Origin: Clostridiales bacterium
GTDB lineage: Bacteria > Bacillota > Clostridia > Christensenellales > Aristaeellaceae
DNA length: 44,020 nucleotides
Assembly (NCBI GenBank): GCA_015056415.1
Contig: SVGJ01000015.1
Location: forward strand, 1-44,020
Reading direction: 5' to 3'
Shown piece after piece: positions 15,973 through 23,804 of the stretch. The notes below the pieces were generated by a model. The model did no database searches. It saw nothing but the letters and a program-made list of their open reading frames with translations, and was not told the origin of the DNA. Numbering within the stretch: the stretch's first letter is position 1; each line of letters starts with the position of its first letter. Both the position numbers and the translations under genes were made by a program.

Positions 15973-16914
15973 TTAGCCCTTCACAGCGCCCACGGTGAGG
16001 CCCTTGATGAAGTACTTCTGGAAGAAGGGATAGGCCAGAATGATGGGGCCGACAGTAACCACAGCCATGGCCATACGGAAGGTCTCGGCGGGGAGGTTGC
16101 TGACGTTCGCGCCGCCCATCTTGGAGGCGTTCTCCTTCAGGAAGCGCAGGTTGTTCATCGTCTGGTAGATGGTGTACTGCAGGTTATAGTAGTTGGAAGA
16201 GTCGTTCAGCAGCAGGCACTGACGGAAGTCGTTCCACAGGCCGACGGCGGAGAACAGGGCGACTGTAGCGTAACCGGGAATGGCCAGCGGGGCGACGATC
16301 TGGAGGAAGGTGCGCCATTCGCCGGAGCCGTCGATACGGGCGGACTCGATGACCTCTTCAGGCACGTTGGACTGGTAGAAGGTACGCATGATGATGACCC
16401 AGTAAGAGGAGAAGGAGAGGGGCAGGAACAGCGCCCACACAGTATCCTTCAGGCCCAGGAAGCTACGGCAGATGTTGTAGTAGCTCACCATGCCGCCGGA
16501 GAACAGCATCGTGAAGAAGGAGAAGAAAGTGAAGAACTTTCTGAACTTGAAGTCACGACGGCTCAGGGCGTAAGCGTACAGACCAACCGTGATGGTGGAA
16601 AGAACGGTGCCGGCCACAGTAGCGATGATGGTGTTCTTGTAGGCCGTGATCATGATGGAGCCATCGCGGAAAAGGTAGGAGTAAGCGTTCACAGAGAATT
16701 CCACGGGCCACAGCTGATAACCATAGGTGGTCAGGGCGACCTCGCTGGAAAGGGAAGCCACGATGATGATCCACAGGGGGATGATCGTCAGTACGCAACC
16801 AATGGCGAGGACAATGTTGAAAACGACGTTCGTTCCGGGGGAGATCAGGTTGCGGGACTGATTTCCCTTGGGCTCTTTGATCTTTTTGACCTTATCGTTG
16901 GCAATGGCGGTCAT
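15973..16914 (-). CDS. Sugar ABC transporter permease (LplC/YtcP type)
   Basis: Inner-membrane subunit of the importer, 313 residues with six predicted membrane segments. The first is VVFNIVLAIGCVLTIIPLWIIIVA, near residues 30-53. The cytoplasmic EAA loop that contacts the ATPase reads EEVIESARIDGSGEW near residue 195. The C-terminal YFIKGLTVGAVKG is typical of LplC-like permeases. Start ATG 16914 has GGAGG upstream; the frame continues to 16977 but overlaps the neighbouring permease. It follows the LplB-type permease with a 20-base gap and precedes the binding protein. Confidence 0.93.
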   Translation of the reverse strand: MTAIANDKVKKIKEPKGNQSRNLISPGTNVVFNIVLAIGCVLTIIPLWIIIVASLSSEVALTTYGYQLWPVEFSVNAYSYLFRDGSIMITAYKNTIIATVAGTVLSTITVGLYAYALSRRDFKFRKFFTFFSFFTMLFSGGMVSYYNICRSFLGLKDTVWALFLPLSFSSYWVIIMRTFYQSNVPEEVIESARIDGSGEWRTFLQIVAPLAIPGYATVALFSAVGLWNDFRQCLLLNDSSNYYNLQYTIYQTMNNLRFLKENASKMGGANVSNLPAETFRMAMAVVTVGPIILAYPFFQKYFIKGLTVGAVKG

Positions 16915-16933
16915 TTCGCATCCTCCTCTCTTA

Positions 16934-17932
16934 TTAGAACAGCGCCATGTCGGGCTGATGCTTCTTGACGATCGCATTGGTGACCAGGATCAGCACGAAG
17001 CCGACTGCGGCCTGGAAGAATGCGGCGGCACCAGCATAACCGAAGGAGTTGCGGAGCTGACCGGTTTTCAGGGTGTTAAAAACATACACGTCGATGGTCT
17101 GGGTTACCTGACGCAACACACCGGAGCCATTGGGCAGAGAGTAGAACATGTCGAAGTCGCCATTGAAGATACGGCCGACGGCCAGGATCTGCAGCATGAC
17201 GATAACGGGCATGAGCTGGGGCAGGGTGATGTAGCGGAACTGCTGCCACTTGGTGGCGCCGTCGATAGCGCCAGCCTCGTACAGCTGCTCGTCGAAGCCG
17301 GTGAGGGTTGCCAGGTAGATGATGGCGCCCTGGCCGGTGTACTTCCAGATCTGAGCGATGGTGAAGATGAAGGGCCAGTACTGCTTCTTGGAGTAGAACT
17401 TGATGGCCTTGCCGCCCATGTTGGTGATGATCTGGTTGATGAAGCCGTCAGCGCTGATCAGCGCGTACAGGGCGTACATGACGACGATCCAGCTGATGAA
17501 GTAGGGCATGAACATGATGGTGTGGTACACCTTGGCGGTCTTGCGGTTGCGCATCTCGTTGATGACAACGGCCAGACCGACCTGCAGCACCAGGCCAACC
17601 ACCATGAACAGCAGGTTGTAGCCAACGGTGTTGCGGATGAGCATCGGGGCGTCCTTCAGCAGATAAGTGAAGTTGTCCAGGCCCACCCATTCGGAACCGA
17701 AGAACACACTATAAAGGAAGGTGTCCTGCAGCCAGTGGCCTTCCGGAGGAATGGTCATCTGGTAGAACTTGAAGGAAAGCACTGCGCCAGGCATGGGCAG
17801 ATAGGCAAAAGCCAGAAGGAAAATCACGCCGGGGAGAACCATCAAGAGGTAGGCGAGCTGCCTCTTTGTGCTGCCGGCCATACCCTGTAGGGCCTTCGGC
17901 TTAGCGGGGTTGATTGCTTTTTGCTGTGCCAT
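16934..17932 (-). CDS. Sugar ABC transporter permease (LplB/YteP type)
   Basis: First gene of the importer operon, 332 residues. A membrane helix near 27-46 (LAYLLMVLPGVIFLLAFAYL) is followed by five more. The EAA loop reads LYEAGAIDGATKWQQF. The C-terminus, FFQAAVGFVLILVTNAIVKK, is typical of the LplB group that takes up oligo- or monosaccharides with a shared ATPase. Upstream AAAGG is rather far (about 13 bases) from ATG 17932. The gene is divergent from the sugar-acid operon across 432 bases. Confidence 0.93.
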   Translation of the reverse strand: MAQQKAINPAKPKALQGMAGSTKRQLAYLLMVLPGVIFLLAFAYLPMPGAVLSFKFYQMTIPPEGHWLQDTFLYSVFFGSEWVGLDNFTYLLKDAPMLIRNTVGYNLLFMVVGLVLQVGLAVVINEMRNRKTAKVYHTIMFMPYFISWIVVMYALYALISADGFINQIITNMGGKAIKFYSKKQYWPFIFTIAQIWKYTGQGAIIYLATLTGFDEQLYEAGAIDGATKWQQFRYITLPQLMPVIVMLQILAVGRIFNGDFDMFYSLPNGSGVLRQVTQTIDVYVFNTLKTGQLRNSFGYAGAAAFFQAAVGFVLILVTNAIVKKHQPDMALF

Positions 17933-18221
17933 GGATGGAATCGCCGCCTTTCTCCGAGTGATGATGATAACGTCATAACATTAACATCCGATAACAAAAA
18001 ATGCTCCGTAAACAAAAAACGGATGAAGAACGTATATTTTGCGGTCTGCACCGGATTTATCAGGAAGGAAAGCTATTGTCTTGCTTTCCTCGTCACCCAT
18101 ATGATAACGCCATTCTGTGCAAATTGCAAGTGTTTTTTTCAAAAAACTTGGACACTTCTTGTGCATCTTATGTTTTTTGCCCCTTGTTTTCGCCCGAATG
18201 TCCTTATTTTCCGGGCGTTTT

Positions 18222-18237
18222 ACGAAAACGTATTCGT
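18222..18237. promoter_or_regulatory. LacI-type operator candidate
   Basis: ACGAAAACGTATTCGT is symmetric at 14 of 16 positions about a central CG, the form typical of LacI/GalR-family operators. It ends 23 bases before the -35 of the dehydratase operon. No LacI-family gene lies in the window. Confidence 0.5.
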
Positions 18238-18260
18238 TGTGCGAAAATTTATTTTTCCTC

Positions 18261-18289
18261 TTGAACTTTAGCATAAATGACACTATAAT
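18261..18289 (+). promoter_or_regulatory. Promoter of the sugar-acid operon
   Basis: TTGAAC (18261-18266), a 17-base spacer, then TATAAT (18284-18289), 75 bases before ATG 18365. Confidence 0.85.
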
Positions 18290-18364
18290 AAAGCCAATCA
18301 ACCCGGTTCGTTTTTCTGGAAAACCACAATTTTAAATCTTTCATCAAGGAAAGGAAGTACAGTT

Positions 18365-19720
18365 ATGGACGAGATTTTGACTGGAAACTTCAACCGGCTT
18401 TCTGCCCCCAGCGAACTGCGCATCACGGACATCCGCTTCACGGATATCGTGGACGCTCCCATGCCCTGCACGCTCATGAAGATCTATACCAACCAGGGCA
18501 TCGTGGGCCTGGGCGAGGTGCGTGACGGCGCCAACCGCGTCTATGCCGAGATGCTCAAGAGCCGTCTGCTGGGCGAAAACCCCTGCGATGTGGAGCGCCT
18601 GTTCCGCCGCGTGAAGCAGTTTGGCGGCCATGCCCGTCAGGGCGGCGGCGTGTGCGGCGTGGAGCTGGCCCTGTGGGATCTGGCCGGCAAGGCTTACGGC
18701 GTGCCGATCTACCAGATGCTGGGCGGCAAGTACCGCGATAAGGTCCGCGTCTACTGCGATACCGATGTGGAAGGCAAGCATACCGGCACCGATATGGGCA
18801 AGGCCCTGAAGAAGCGCATGGATATGGGCTTTACCTTCCTTAAGATGGATCTGGGTCTGGGCGAGCTCTTTGGCGAACCCGGCACCATCTGCGCTCCCCT
18901 TGGCCTGGTGGAAGAAATGAACGCTTCCTGGGGCAAGGTGAAGGAAGCCAAGACCATCGAGGAGAAGCGCTGGGCCCGTAACCGCAATTATGACCTGTAC
19001 AACGTGCCTCATCCCTTCACCGGCATCCACGTGACCGAAAAGGGCTTCGATATGCTGGAGCAGTACGTGCACGACGTGCGCGAGGTCATTGGCTACGAGA
19101 TCCCCCTGGCCATCGACCACTTCGGCCACATCGGCGTGGAGGACTGCATCAAGCTGTGCCGCCGCATCGAGAAGTACAACATCGCCTGGGCCGAGGACAT
19201 GATCCCCTGGCAGTACACCCAGCAGTACAAGCGCCTGAGCGACGCCACCACCGTGCCGATCTGCACCGGTGAGGACATCTACCTGGCCGAAAACTTCGAG
19301 CCCCTGGTGCAGAACCGCGCCGTGTCTGTCATCCACCCCGATATCCTGACCTCCGGCGGCATCCTGGAGAACAAGCGCATCGGCGATCTGGCCCAGCGCT
19401 ACGGCGTGGCCATGGCCGTGCATATGGCCGAGAGCCCTGTGTCCGCCTACGCCTGTGTGCACTCCGTGGCGGCGACCGAGAACTTCTACGTTCTGGAGAA
19501 CCACTCTGTGGATATTCCCTGGTGGGACGACATCACCATTGGCACCCCCAAGAAGATCGTGCAGAACGGCTACATCGCCGTGCCTGACAAGCCCGGCCTG
19601 GGTATCGACGACTACAATGACGAAGTGATCAAGGAGCACCTGGATCCCGAGCATCCCACCCTGTGGGAAGAAACCAGCCGCTGGGATGACGTGTACTCCC
19701 ACGACAGACTGTGGAGCTGA
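18365..19720 (+). CDS. Enolase-superfamily sugar-acid dehydratase (mandelate racemase/MLE type)
   Basis: Predicted to abstract an alpha proton from a sugar acid and eliminate water, giving a 2-keto-3-deoxy acid. It has 451 residues. Visible catalytic set: K160-x-D162 in FLKMDLGLG, metal ligands D251 (AIDHFGH, with H253), E277 (WAEDM) and E303 (TGEDIY), and D326 with H353 (HMAESP) as a likely Asp-His general acid/base pair. The N-terminal capping domain contains GGHARQGGGVCGVELALWDL split over two lines of the family signature. RBS AAGGAAAGG is upstream. It is the first gene of a four-gene operon and the next ATG follows within 5 bases. The substrate cannot be fixed; gluconate, galactonate and altronate types share this frame. 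Confidence 0.9.
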   Translation: MDEILTGNFNRLSAPSELRITDIRFTDIVDAPMPCTLMKIYTNQGIVGLGEVRDGANRVYAEMLKSRLLGENPCDVERLFRRVKQFGGHARQGGGVCGVELALWDLAGKAYGVPIYQMLGGKYRDKVRVYCDTDVEGKHTGTDMGKALKKRMDMGFTFLKMDLGLGELFGEPGTICAPLGLVEEMNASWGKVKEAKTIEEKRWARNRNYDLYNVPHPFTGIHVTEKGFDMLEQYVHDVREVIGYEIPLAIDHFGHIGVEDCIKLCRRIEKYNIAWAEDMIPWQYTQQYKRLSDATTVPICTGEDIYLAENFEPLVQNRAVSVIHPDILTSGGILENKRIGDLAQRYGVAMAVHMAESPVSAYACVHSVAATENFYVLENHSVDIPWWDDITIGTPKKIVQNGYIAVPDKPGLGIDDYNDEVIKEHLDPEHPTLWEETSRWDDVYSHDRLWS

Positions 19721-19725
19721 TTTAT

Positions 19726-20445
19726 ATGTCAGAAAAGAAGACAGTTGTCATTACCGACGCACGGTCGGTTTCTGCCAAGTGCGCGGCGGAATACCTGGCC
19801 CGGCAGGGATACGATGTGCAGATTGTGCCTGAAACCATCTGCCTTTGGGACGAGGCGGCGCTTGCCGCCTTCGCCCAGCCCCTGGCAGAGACTCTGCATG
19901 GCGTGATCCACCCCGCTCCGGAGAAGATCCTGGGCGGTATCGAGCAGTTTTCCGGCGACGATTGGAAGCGTGCCCGAGACGAGGGCCCCATGGCGGCCTT
20001 CTGCGTGACGAAGGTATTCTGCAATATCATGCGTGAGAAGCGCCAGGGCGCTATCATCTACTTAAACAGCATCCATGCCGAAAAACCCGTGGGCGAGGGC
20101 ATGCTCTTTTCCATGGGCTGCGGCGCGGTGCAGATGCTCTGCCGCGAGATCAACCAGGACTACGGCGAGCAGGGCGTGAACTGCTTCTTCGTGCAGAAGG
20201 GCATTGAAGAAGGCGAAGAGAATTGCATCAGCAATGTTTCGCCCATTTACTGCGGTGTGGATCAGCGCTATCCCACCAGGAAGATGCCGGCCCAGGATCA
20301 TCTTAACGGCCTGCTCGCCTTCCTGCTGACGGATGCGGCCGCGCCCCTGACCGGCTCTGACCTGCGGGCAGACGGCGGTCTGACCATGTTCTACAACCAC
20401 CGCAAAAGGACGGAAGGGAGGCGCTATGTCCATGACGACGACTGA
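19726..20445 (+). CDS. Degenerate short-chain dehydrogenase-like protein
   Basis: A 239-residue SDR-fold protein lacking the usual active site. Where an SDR has TGxxxGxG, it has T10-D-A-R-S-V-S-A17. Where the partner SDR has S...Y-x3-K, it has F128 and C132 (LFSMGCGAV). It keeps the NSIH stretch that parallels SSIH in the following gene, and the C-terminal ADGGLTMFY typical of SDRs. Hence it is probably a diverged relative of its neighbour with a structural or regulatory role, but a novel activity is possible. ATG 19726 has TGGAG about 9 bases upstream inside the previous gene's end. Its 3' end overlaps the next gene by 20 bases. Confidence 0.75.
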   Translation: MSEKKTVVITDARSVSAKCAAEYLARQGYDVQIVPETICLWDEAALAAFAQPLAETLHGVIHPAPEKILGGIEQFSGDDWKRARDEGPMAAFCVTKVFCNIMREKRQGAIIYLNSIHAEKPVGEGMLFSMGCGAVQMLCREINQDYGEQGVNCFFVQKGIEEGEENCISNVSPIYCGVDQRYPTRKMPAQDHLNGLLAFLLTDAAAPLTGSDLRADGGLTMFYNHRKRTEGRRYVHDDD

Positions 20446-21196
20446 GCGTCGGGTCGCCCTTGTGACCGGCAGCGGTAAAGGCGTGGGCGCCGGCATTGTG
20501 AAGCGTTTCTGCAGCGAGGGAATCCGCTGCTGCATCAATTGCAACGCCAACCGTACCATGGCCGAGAAGACCCTTCAGGAGATCGAAGCTGCCGGCGGCG
20601 AGGCCTTCATCTATCAGGCCGACGTTTCCAAGCCGGAGCAGATGCAGGCGATGGTGGACGCCATCATCGAAAAATGGGGCAGACTGGACATCCTTGTGAA
20701 CAACGCCGCCATGCAGCCCATGAAGTTTGTGGATCAATATGATGTGGATACCCTGCAGTGGCTGTGGGAGATCAACATCGGCGGCTATGTCCGTGCGGTG
20801 CAGACCTGCCTGCCTCACCTGCGCAAAAGTCCCCAGGGCCGTGTGGTGAACATCAGCAGCATCCACGGCAAGCGCCCCACCAACTTCGACGCCGGCTACG
20901 CCATGACCAAGGGTGCCATCCGTATGTTCACCCGCGAACTGGCGCTGGAGCTCCTCAAGGATGGTATTACTGTGAATGCCATTGACCTGGGCGGCTGCAA
21001 GATCGAGTTCAAGACGGGCAACCCCGAAATGCACTTCCTGACCCCCGTGGAATGCACCAATCCCCGCATGCCCCTCCGCTTCCTGCAGGTGGAGCCCAAG
21101 GACGTGGCTGACCTGGTCTGGTTCCTGTGCTCGGACGAGGCGGGGAACATCAACGGCGACGGCATCCGTCTGGACCGCGGCGCCGTGCTGATCTGA
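20426..21196 (+). CDS. Short-chain dehydrogenase/reductase (intact)
   Basis: A classical SDR oxidoreductase of 256 residues using NAD(P). Cofactor motif T14-G-S-G-K-G-V-G21; NNAA at 92-95; catalytic S144/S145, Y158 and K162 (GYAMTKGA); C-terminal dinucleotide-site loop changed to LGGCKIEF. It probably oxidises a sugar or sugar acid hydroxyl, given the dehydratase and aldolase beside it. ATG 20426 has GGGAGG 5 bases upstream; an ATG two codons on is also possible. Substrate is unknown. Confidence 0.9.
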   Translation: MSMTTTERRVALVTGSGKGVGAGIVKRFCSEGIRCCINCNANRTMAEKTLQEIEAAGGEAFIYQADVSKPEQMQAMVDAIIEKWGRLDILVNNAAMQPMKFVDQYDVDTLQWLWEINIGGYVRAVQTCLPHLRKSPQGRVVNISSIHGKRPTNFDAGYAMTKGAIRMFTRELALELLKDGITVNAIDLGGCKIEFKTGNPEMHFLTPVECTNPRMPLRFLQVEPKDVADLVWFLCSDEAGNINGDGIRLDRGAVLI

Positions 21197-21208
21197 TATA
21201 CTGAGGAG

Positions 21209-21287
21209 GTCTGGCTGAAAGCCGGACGAGTGACAGCCAATGCTTGTATTGGCCGAGCGAAACCAGCAGCGGAGCAGCCGATGCTGG
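21209..21287 (+). other. Structured intercistronic leader before the RraA-like gene
   Basis: Three successive hairpins occupy the 112-base gap. P1: GTCTGGCT/AGCCGGAC (21209-21227, triloop GAA, one G-U). P2: GCCAAT/ATTGGC (21236-21253). P3: CCAGCA + CGG / CCG + TGCTGG (21263-21287, single G-A internal mismatch). The AGGAGG of the next gene follows at 21295. It is more structured than other gaps in this operon. I do not recognise a named RNA family. Confidence 0.5.
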
Positions 21288-21308
21288 CCGAAAAAGGAGG
21301 ATATTCCT

Positions 21309-22217
21309 ATGTTTTTCAATGATCCGGAAACCATCATCCGCCTGACGCCCGAATGGAAGGGTGAGCGTCTGCCTGACGGCCGTCCGAAGGTCAGCGAGGA
21401 CGTGCTGCGCCGCATGCGCAAGATCACCTTCGAGGAGGCCTGGGGCCCCCTGTGGAACCTGGGTTTCCGCAACAACTGGGAGTGCGACTTCCGCATGAGC
21501 CACGGCAATGATGTGCTGGTGGGCCGTGCCGTGACCGCCGTGATGGTGCCTTTCCGTCCTGACCTGGATAAGGCCCTTAAGGACATCGGCATCAACGAAG
21601 AAGGCCACAAGGGCTTCTTCAACCAGTGGGTCATCGACAACCTCGTCGAGGACGACGTGGTGGTGGTCGACCTCTATGACAAGATCTTTGAGGGCACCTA
21701 CGTGGGCGGCAACCTGTCCACCGCCATCAAGACCCGTACCAAGCGCGGCGGAGCCGTGATCTGGGGCGGCGTACGTGACCTGCAGCAGATCGTGAAGATC
21801 GACGGCCTGCAGATCTACTACCGCGGCGTGGATCCCACCGGCATCGGCAACTGCTCCATGACCGGCTACAACATGCCCTGCCGCATCGGCCAGGCCATCT
21901 GCATGCCCGGCGACGTGGTGCTGGGAACTATGAGCGGCGTGATCTTCATTCCTGCCCATCTGGCTGAGATGGTGGTGGAGAACGCCGAGAAGTCTCACGT
22001 GCGCGATATCTTCGGCTTCGACCGTCTGCAGAGCAAGACCTATACCACCGCGCAGATCGATACCCAGTGGACCGTGGCCATGTTCGAGGACTTCATCAAC
22101 TGGTTCAATACCGATCCCCGCGCCGAGGAGTATCGTCACCTCACCTGGGAGAAGGAGCTGGATGAAGCCGCCGAGAAGGAGAAGGACGCCTCCTCCTCCA
22201 CGCAGGTCCGCCTGTAA
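21309..22217 (+). CDS. RraA/HMG-aldolase family protein
   Basis: A 302-residue member of the RraA-like family, whose enzymatic members are divalent-metal aldolases or decarboxylases on 4-hydroxy-2-oxo acids. The hallmark region is present: YVGGNLSTAIKTRTKRGGAV then GGVRD with R156-D157, the catalytic Arg-Asp pair. The phosphate/metal loop PGDVVLGTMSGVIFIP is present but the usual acidic residues of the family loop are not obvious. The N-terminal ~65 residues and a charged C-terminal tail make it longer than the ~160-residue RraA. Start ATG 21309 follows AAGGAGG. As the last gene of the operon, it could cleave the 2-keto-3-deoxy acid produced by the dehydratase; that is inference. Confidence 0.85.
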   Translation: MFFNDPETIIRLTPEWKGERLPDGRPKVSEDVLRRMRKITFEEAWGPLWNLGFRNNWECDFRMSHGNDVLVGRAVTAVMVPFRPDLDKALKDIGINEEGHKGFFNQWVIDNLVEDDVVVVDLYDKIFEGTYVGGNLSTAIKTRTKRGGAVIWGGVRDLQQIVKIDGLQIYYRGVDPTGIGNCSMTGYNMPCRIGQAICMPGDVVLGTMSGVIFIPAHLAEMVVENAEKSHVRDIFGFDRLQSKTYTTAQIDTQWTVAMFEDFINWFNTDPRAEEYRHLTWEKELDEAAEKEKDASSSTQVRL

Positions 22218-22238
22218 AACTTCATATTATATACCCAT

Positions 22239-22274
22239 GCGCCGCGCCCTGCTTTTCAGAGCGCGGCGCGTTTT
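22239..22274 (+). terminator. Terminator of the sugar-acid operon
   Basis: The 9-bp stem GCGCCGCGC (22239-22247) / GCGCGGCGC (22261-22269) is followed by GTTTTG. Confidence 0.85.
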
Positions 22275-22326
22275 GTGTAGGTGAAATAAAGAAAACCTTA
22301 CATTTATGAAATAATCTGAAAAATGC

Positions 22327-22355
22327 TTGATTTCGGCGGCGGATTTAGGTAAAAT
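22327..22355 (+). promoter_or_regulatory. Promoter of the BMP nucleoside importer operon
   Basis: TTGATT (22327-22332), a 17-base spacer, then TAAAAT (22350-22355). The leader to the GTG at 22473 is about 110 bases. Its only obvious fold is a weak 5-bp hairpin GTTCA/TGAAC (22379-22400). No purine riboswitch core is recognisable. Confidence 0.7.
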
Positions 22356-22472
22356 ATCAACGTATTTCTAATATTATTGTTCAGGTTTAGGCCAGTGAAC
22401 ATGATTTGAGAAATGCAATGGTAACAATCACTACATAATCAGACCACAAACGAAACGAGGAGGACAATCACC

Positions 22473-23708
22473 GTGAAGAAGAAGTACTTGGCCGTTGCGA
22501 TTATCGCCCTGCTGGTGATCGTGGGCGTGATTCTTGCCGTGACCCTGGGCGGCTCTAAGGAAGCCACTCCTGCTGACAAGGGCAGCAAAGTGAAGCTGGG
22601 CGTGATCCTGCTGCACGACGAGAACTCCACCTACGACCTCAACTTCATCAACGGCGTGAACGACGCTGCGGCCGCTCTGGGTCTGTCTGAGGACCAGGTC
22701 ATCATGAAGCGCAACATTCCTGAGTCCCAGGAGTGCACCGACGCCGCCCTGGACCTGGTTGACGAAGGCTGCAACATCATCTTCGCCAACAGCTTCGGCC
22801 ATGAGACCTATCTGCTGGACGCTGCCAAGAAGTGCCCCGACGTGCAGTTCTGCCACGCCACCGGCACCATGGCCCACACCGAAAACGTTGAGAACTTCCA
22901 CAACGCTTTCGCCGCCATCTACGAAGGCCGCTATCTGGCTGGCGTTGCCGCCGGCATGAAGCTGAACGAGCTGAAGGAAGCCGGCCTGCTGAAGGGCGAG
23001 AAGCCCCTGATGGGCTACGTCGGCGCCTTCACCTATGCCGAGGTTATCTCCGGCTACACCTCCTTCTATCTGGGCGCCAAGTCCGTTTGCCCCGATGTGG
23101 AGATGAAGGTGCAGTTCACCGGCTCCTGGTATGACTACAACGAGGAGAAGAATGCTGCTACCGCTCTGATCGCCGCCAACTGCGACCTGATCTCCCAGCA
23201 CGCTGACTCCATGGGCGCCCCCTCCGCCTGCGAGGACGCCAATGTGCCCAACGTTTCCTACAACGGCTCCACCGTGGAGTCCTGCCCCAACACCTTCATC
23301 GTGGCTTCCCGTATCGACTGGTCTCCCTACTTCCAGTACATCGTGAACCAGGTCGCCGCTGGCGAGAAGATCGCTACTGACTGGACTGGCACCATCGCCA
23401 CCGGCTCTGTTGTGCTGACCGAGGTCAACGAGAAGGCCGCCGCTGCCGGCACCGCTGCCAAGCTGGACGAAGTGAAGGCTGCCCTGCAGGCTGGCACCAT
23501 CAAGGTGTTCGACACCGCTGCTGACAACTTCATCACCGTGGGTGGCGCCAAGCTGGATACCTACATGGCCGACGTGGATACCGACGTCAACTTCGAGAAG
23601 GACACCGAGGCTGTGGCCGACGGCTACTTCCACGAGTCCGAGTATCGTTCCGCTCCCTACTTCGATGTGACCATCGACGGTATCGAACTGCTGAACTCCA
23701 AGTTCTAA
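22473..23708 (+). CDS. BMP-family substrate-binding protein (nucleoside importer)
   Basis: Extracellular receptor of a purine-nucleoside type ABC importer, 411 residues. An N-terminal hydrophobic helix (about 4-26, YLAVAIIALLVIVGVILAV) ends in TLGGS and has no lipobox cysteine, so it is either an uncleaved anchor or a signal peptide cut elsewhere. The mature part begins KLGVILLHDENSTYDLNFINGV, the typical BMP start. NIIFANSFGHE, HATGT and YVGAFTYAEVISGYTSFYLG follow. GTG start with GAGGAGG about 9 bases upstream. Very biased codon use points to strong expression. It is followed by ATPase and two permease genes in the standard nupNOPQ order. The ligand class is inferred from the family. Confidence 0.93.
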   Translation: MKKKYLAVAIIALLVIVGVILAVTLGGSKEATPADKGSKVKLGVILLHDENSTYDLNFINGVNDAAAALGLSEDQVIMKRNIPESQECTDAALDLVDEGCNIIFANSFGHETYLLDAAKKCPDVQFCHATGTMAHTENVENFHNAFAAIYEGRYLAGVAAGMKLNELKEAGLLKGEKPLMGYVGAFTYAEVISGYTSFYLGAKSVCPDVEMKVQFTGSWYDYNEEKNAATALIAANCDLISQHADSMGAPSACEDANVPNVSYNGSTVESCPNTFIVASRIDWSPYFQYIVNQVAAGEKIATDWTGTIATGSVVLTEVNEKAAAAGTAAKLDEVKAALQAGTIKVFDTAADNFITVGGAKLDTYMADVDTDVNFEKDTEAVADGYFHESEYRSAPYFDVTIDGIELLNSKF

Positions 23709-23732
23709 TTGAACTCAACTGGATGACTAAAC

Positions 23733-23768
23733 GCTTGGACTGCTGCTCTCTTGGGTGGCAGTCCAAGC
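23733..23768 (+). other. Intercistronic hairpin after the binding-protein gene
   Basis: The 11-bp perfect stem GCTTGGACTGC (23733-23743) / GCAGTCCAAGC (23758-23768) has a 14-base loop. It lies between the binding-protein and ATPase genes. Without a T-run it is probably a partial terminator or 3' stabiliser that sets a high binding-protein to ATPase ratio. Confidence 0.65.
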
Positions 23769-23804
23769 AGTTTCTGCATTTATTTCGATGACGGAGGGTA
23801 TACC

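Larger units (their letters stand above)
17933..18364. promoter_or_regulatory. AT-rich divergent control region
   Basis: A 432-base stretch between the importer operon (-) and the dehydratase operon (+), visibly richer in A/T than its surroundings. It holds a clear plus-strand promoter (18261-18289) and a 16-base palindrome (18222-18237). A cluster of GTTA/TAAC words lies near 17967-17995, close to the minus-strand start. I find no convincing minus-strand promoter and no gene in it. Confidence 0.6.

Noticed and set aside
17933-18364. Horizontally acquired or mobile segment because of the local AT-richness
   Set aside because: No transposase, terminal repeats or gene remnants; a divergent regulatory region explains the composition.
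21230-21322. A 30-codon GTG-started leader peptide in the gap before the RraA-like gene
   Set aside because: The nearest AGGAGG is 20 bases upstream, too far, and the frame simply runs through the hairpins into the next gene.
22362-22472. Purine riboswitch in the leader of the nucleoside importer
   Set aside because: No recognisable purine riboswitch core (paired arms with the conserved loop bases) could be found; only one weak hairpin is visible.
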